5,476 nt of DNA, taken from Phycisphaerales bacterium. Lineage in GTDB: Bacteria > Planctomycetota > Phycisphaerae > Phycisphaerales > UBA1924. Within the stretch, counting starts at the first letter, position 1. Each line of letters begins with the position of its first letter. Under the pieces are notes generated by a model. It ran no database searches. It was given only the letters and a program-made list of their open reading frames with translations, and was not told the origin of the DNA. Of this stretch, positions 4,889-5,476 are shown in pieces. The translations under genes and the position numbers were made by a program. The stretch covers positions 1-5,476 of the forward strand of contig JAESSR010000262.1 of the NCBI GenBank assembly GCA_016764015.1, read 5' to 3'.

Positions 4889-5476
4889 TTATCGCCGACG
4901 CCGACTCGCGGCTAAACCGCCAAGCCCAAGCAGGGCGAGCGATGATGGCGCGGGGACGACATTGATTGAGGTGCCGGTAAGGGTGAGATTGCCGGAAGCA
5001 TTGTTCCACAAATCTGAAAGGAATCCGTACTCTTGACTATCGTCCCACTCGAAGACTTCAACAGTGGATGGCGCAACAACTGATTCGAGCACTTCAAGAT
5101 CAAGTGATCCAAAGGAGCCCGCAACAAGAAACACTTGAAAACTTCCAATCACTCCGCCAAGTTCTGACCCCTCCCCGGGGTCCCAACATAATTGTGGAGG
5201 CCTTGTGCAAGACATCCACTGGGCGGCACTCACATGCTGGTATTCGCCACTGCCTATGTACCCATCGCCGCCGCCAAGATTGACCCAAGTGGCCGGCGTC
5301 CAGATGATATTCTCGATCATCGAGTTGCCGCCGGAACTGAGTCCAAAGTCCGCACCCAAAATATGCGTCCCGACAGAGGCGTCCACGATGACATCGATTG
5401 TGATAACCGCTCCACCGACTGAATCAATAGTGGACGGAGCACCAGCGAGGCTCAACGAAAACTCTTGAGCAGAACC
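4889..5476 (-). CDS. Secreted PEP-CTERM-like protein, array copy 3 (5' end outside window)
   Basis: The frame is open to the right edge and gives 195 residues, beginning GSAQEFSLSLAGAP. The start codon and most of the signal peptide lie beyond the window; SAQ is the end of the signal peptide. A TTG at 5455 could be mistaken for a start but is inside the mature protein. Family landmarks are kept: TIDVIVD, THILGADFGLSSGG, WTPATW, GYIGSGEY, ELGGVIGSFQV and the tail VPAPSSLALLGLGGLAAS plus RRRR. Unlike copies 1 and 2 it has a cysteine pair seven residues apart in a proline-rich insert (SCTRPPQLCW), which could form a disulfide after export. It is the most diverged array member in its core yet matches the others closely at DNA level in the tail. 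The function is unknown; surface retention is inferred. Confidence 0.88.
   Translation of the reverse strand, partial: GSAQEFSLSLAGAPSTIDSVGGAVITIDVIVDASVGTHILGADFGLSSGGNSMIENIIWTPATWVNLGGGDGYIGSGEYQHVSAAQWMSCTRPPQLCWDPGEGSELGGVIGSFQVFLVAGSFGSLDLEVLESVVAPSTVEVFEWDDSQEYGFLSDLWNNASGNLTLTGTSINVVPAPSSLALLGLGGLAASRRRR
4929..4966 (-). repeat. 38-bp block shared by all three array copies
   Basis: This stretch codes for the SINVVPAPSSLAL part of the sorting signal and is identical to 3657-3694 and 4290-4327. Beyond 4966 copy 3 diverges at once from the other two. Confidence 0.9.

Noticed and set aside
3911..5036. Long plus-strand open frames opposite the secreted-protein array
   Set aside because: They are antisense shadows of the repeated genes. 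Their mutual similarity comes only from the paralogy of the minus-strand genes.
5453..5455. TTG at 5455 as the start of copy 3
   Set aside because: The frame continues upstream with SAQEFS, the same junction of signal peptide and mature protein seen in the paralogs, so the true start is outside the window.
3617..5476. CRISPR or short tandem repeat array suggested by the recurring blocks
   Set aside because: The repeat unit is a full gene of about 635 bp with coding capacity, with no short regular repeats and spacers.

Overview
The window looks like chromosomal DNA from a planctomycete, most likely class Phycisphaerae. Three things support this: several small secreted proteins ending in a PEP-CTERM-like sorting signal of the form VPAPSSLALLGLGGL-x-RRRR, a PadR regulator coupled to a HAAS-type membrane protein, and a large membrane protein with a GspG-like C-terminal segment. 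The assignment rests on family knowledge and no database search was run. Every supported gene lies on the minus strand. No RNA genes, insertion sequences, CRISPR arrays or phage genes were seen.

Reading along the direction of transcription (right to left), positions 5476-3617 hold a tandem array of three paralogous secreted proteins. The rightmost is cut by the window edge. Start-to-start spacing is 639 bp and the two gaps between genes are each 24 nt and nearly identical. The array ends in a strong intrinsic terminator at 3569-3591. The paralogs share a signal peptide (visible in two), a beta-rich core and the C-terminal sorting signal. Long stretches are identical at DNA level while the central parts have diverged.

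Positions 3534-546 hold a compact three-gene operon. A PadR-family repressor comes first, with two perfect dyads in its upstream region that are good candidates for autoregulatory operators. It overlaps by ATGA a 668-residue membrane protein with an N-terminal HAAS-like domain, one transmembrane helix and a GspG-like C-terminus. Dihydrofolate reductase (folA) follows 18 nt later without a Shine-Dalgarno sequence, so it probably depends on translational coupling. PadR probably controls the membrane protein and, by position, folA.

Positions 545-234 are non-coding and carry two dyads, a pair of 11-bp-spaced direct repeats and a good sigma-70-like promoter. That promoter drives a fourth member of the secreted family (233-1), cut by the left edge. 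The PadR-HAAS-folA operon is therefore flanked on both sides by members of one secreted protein family.
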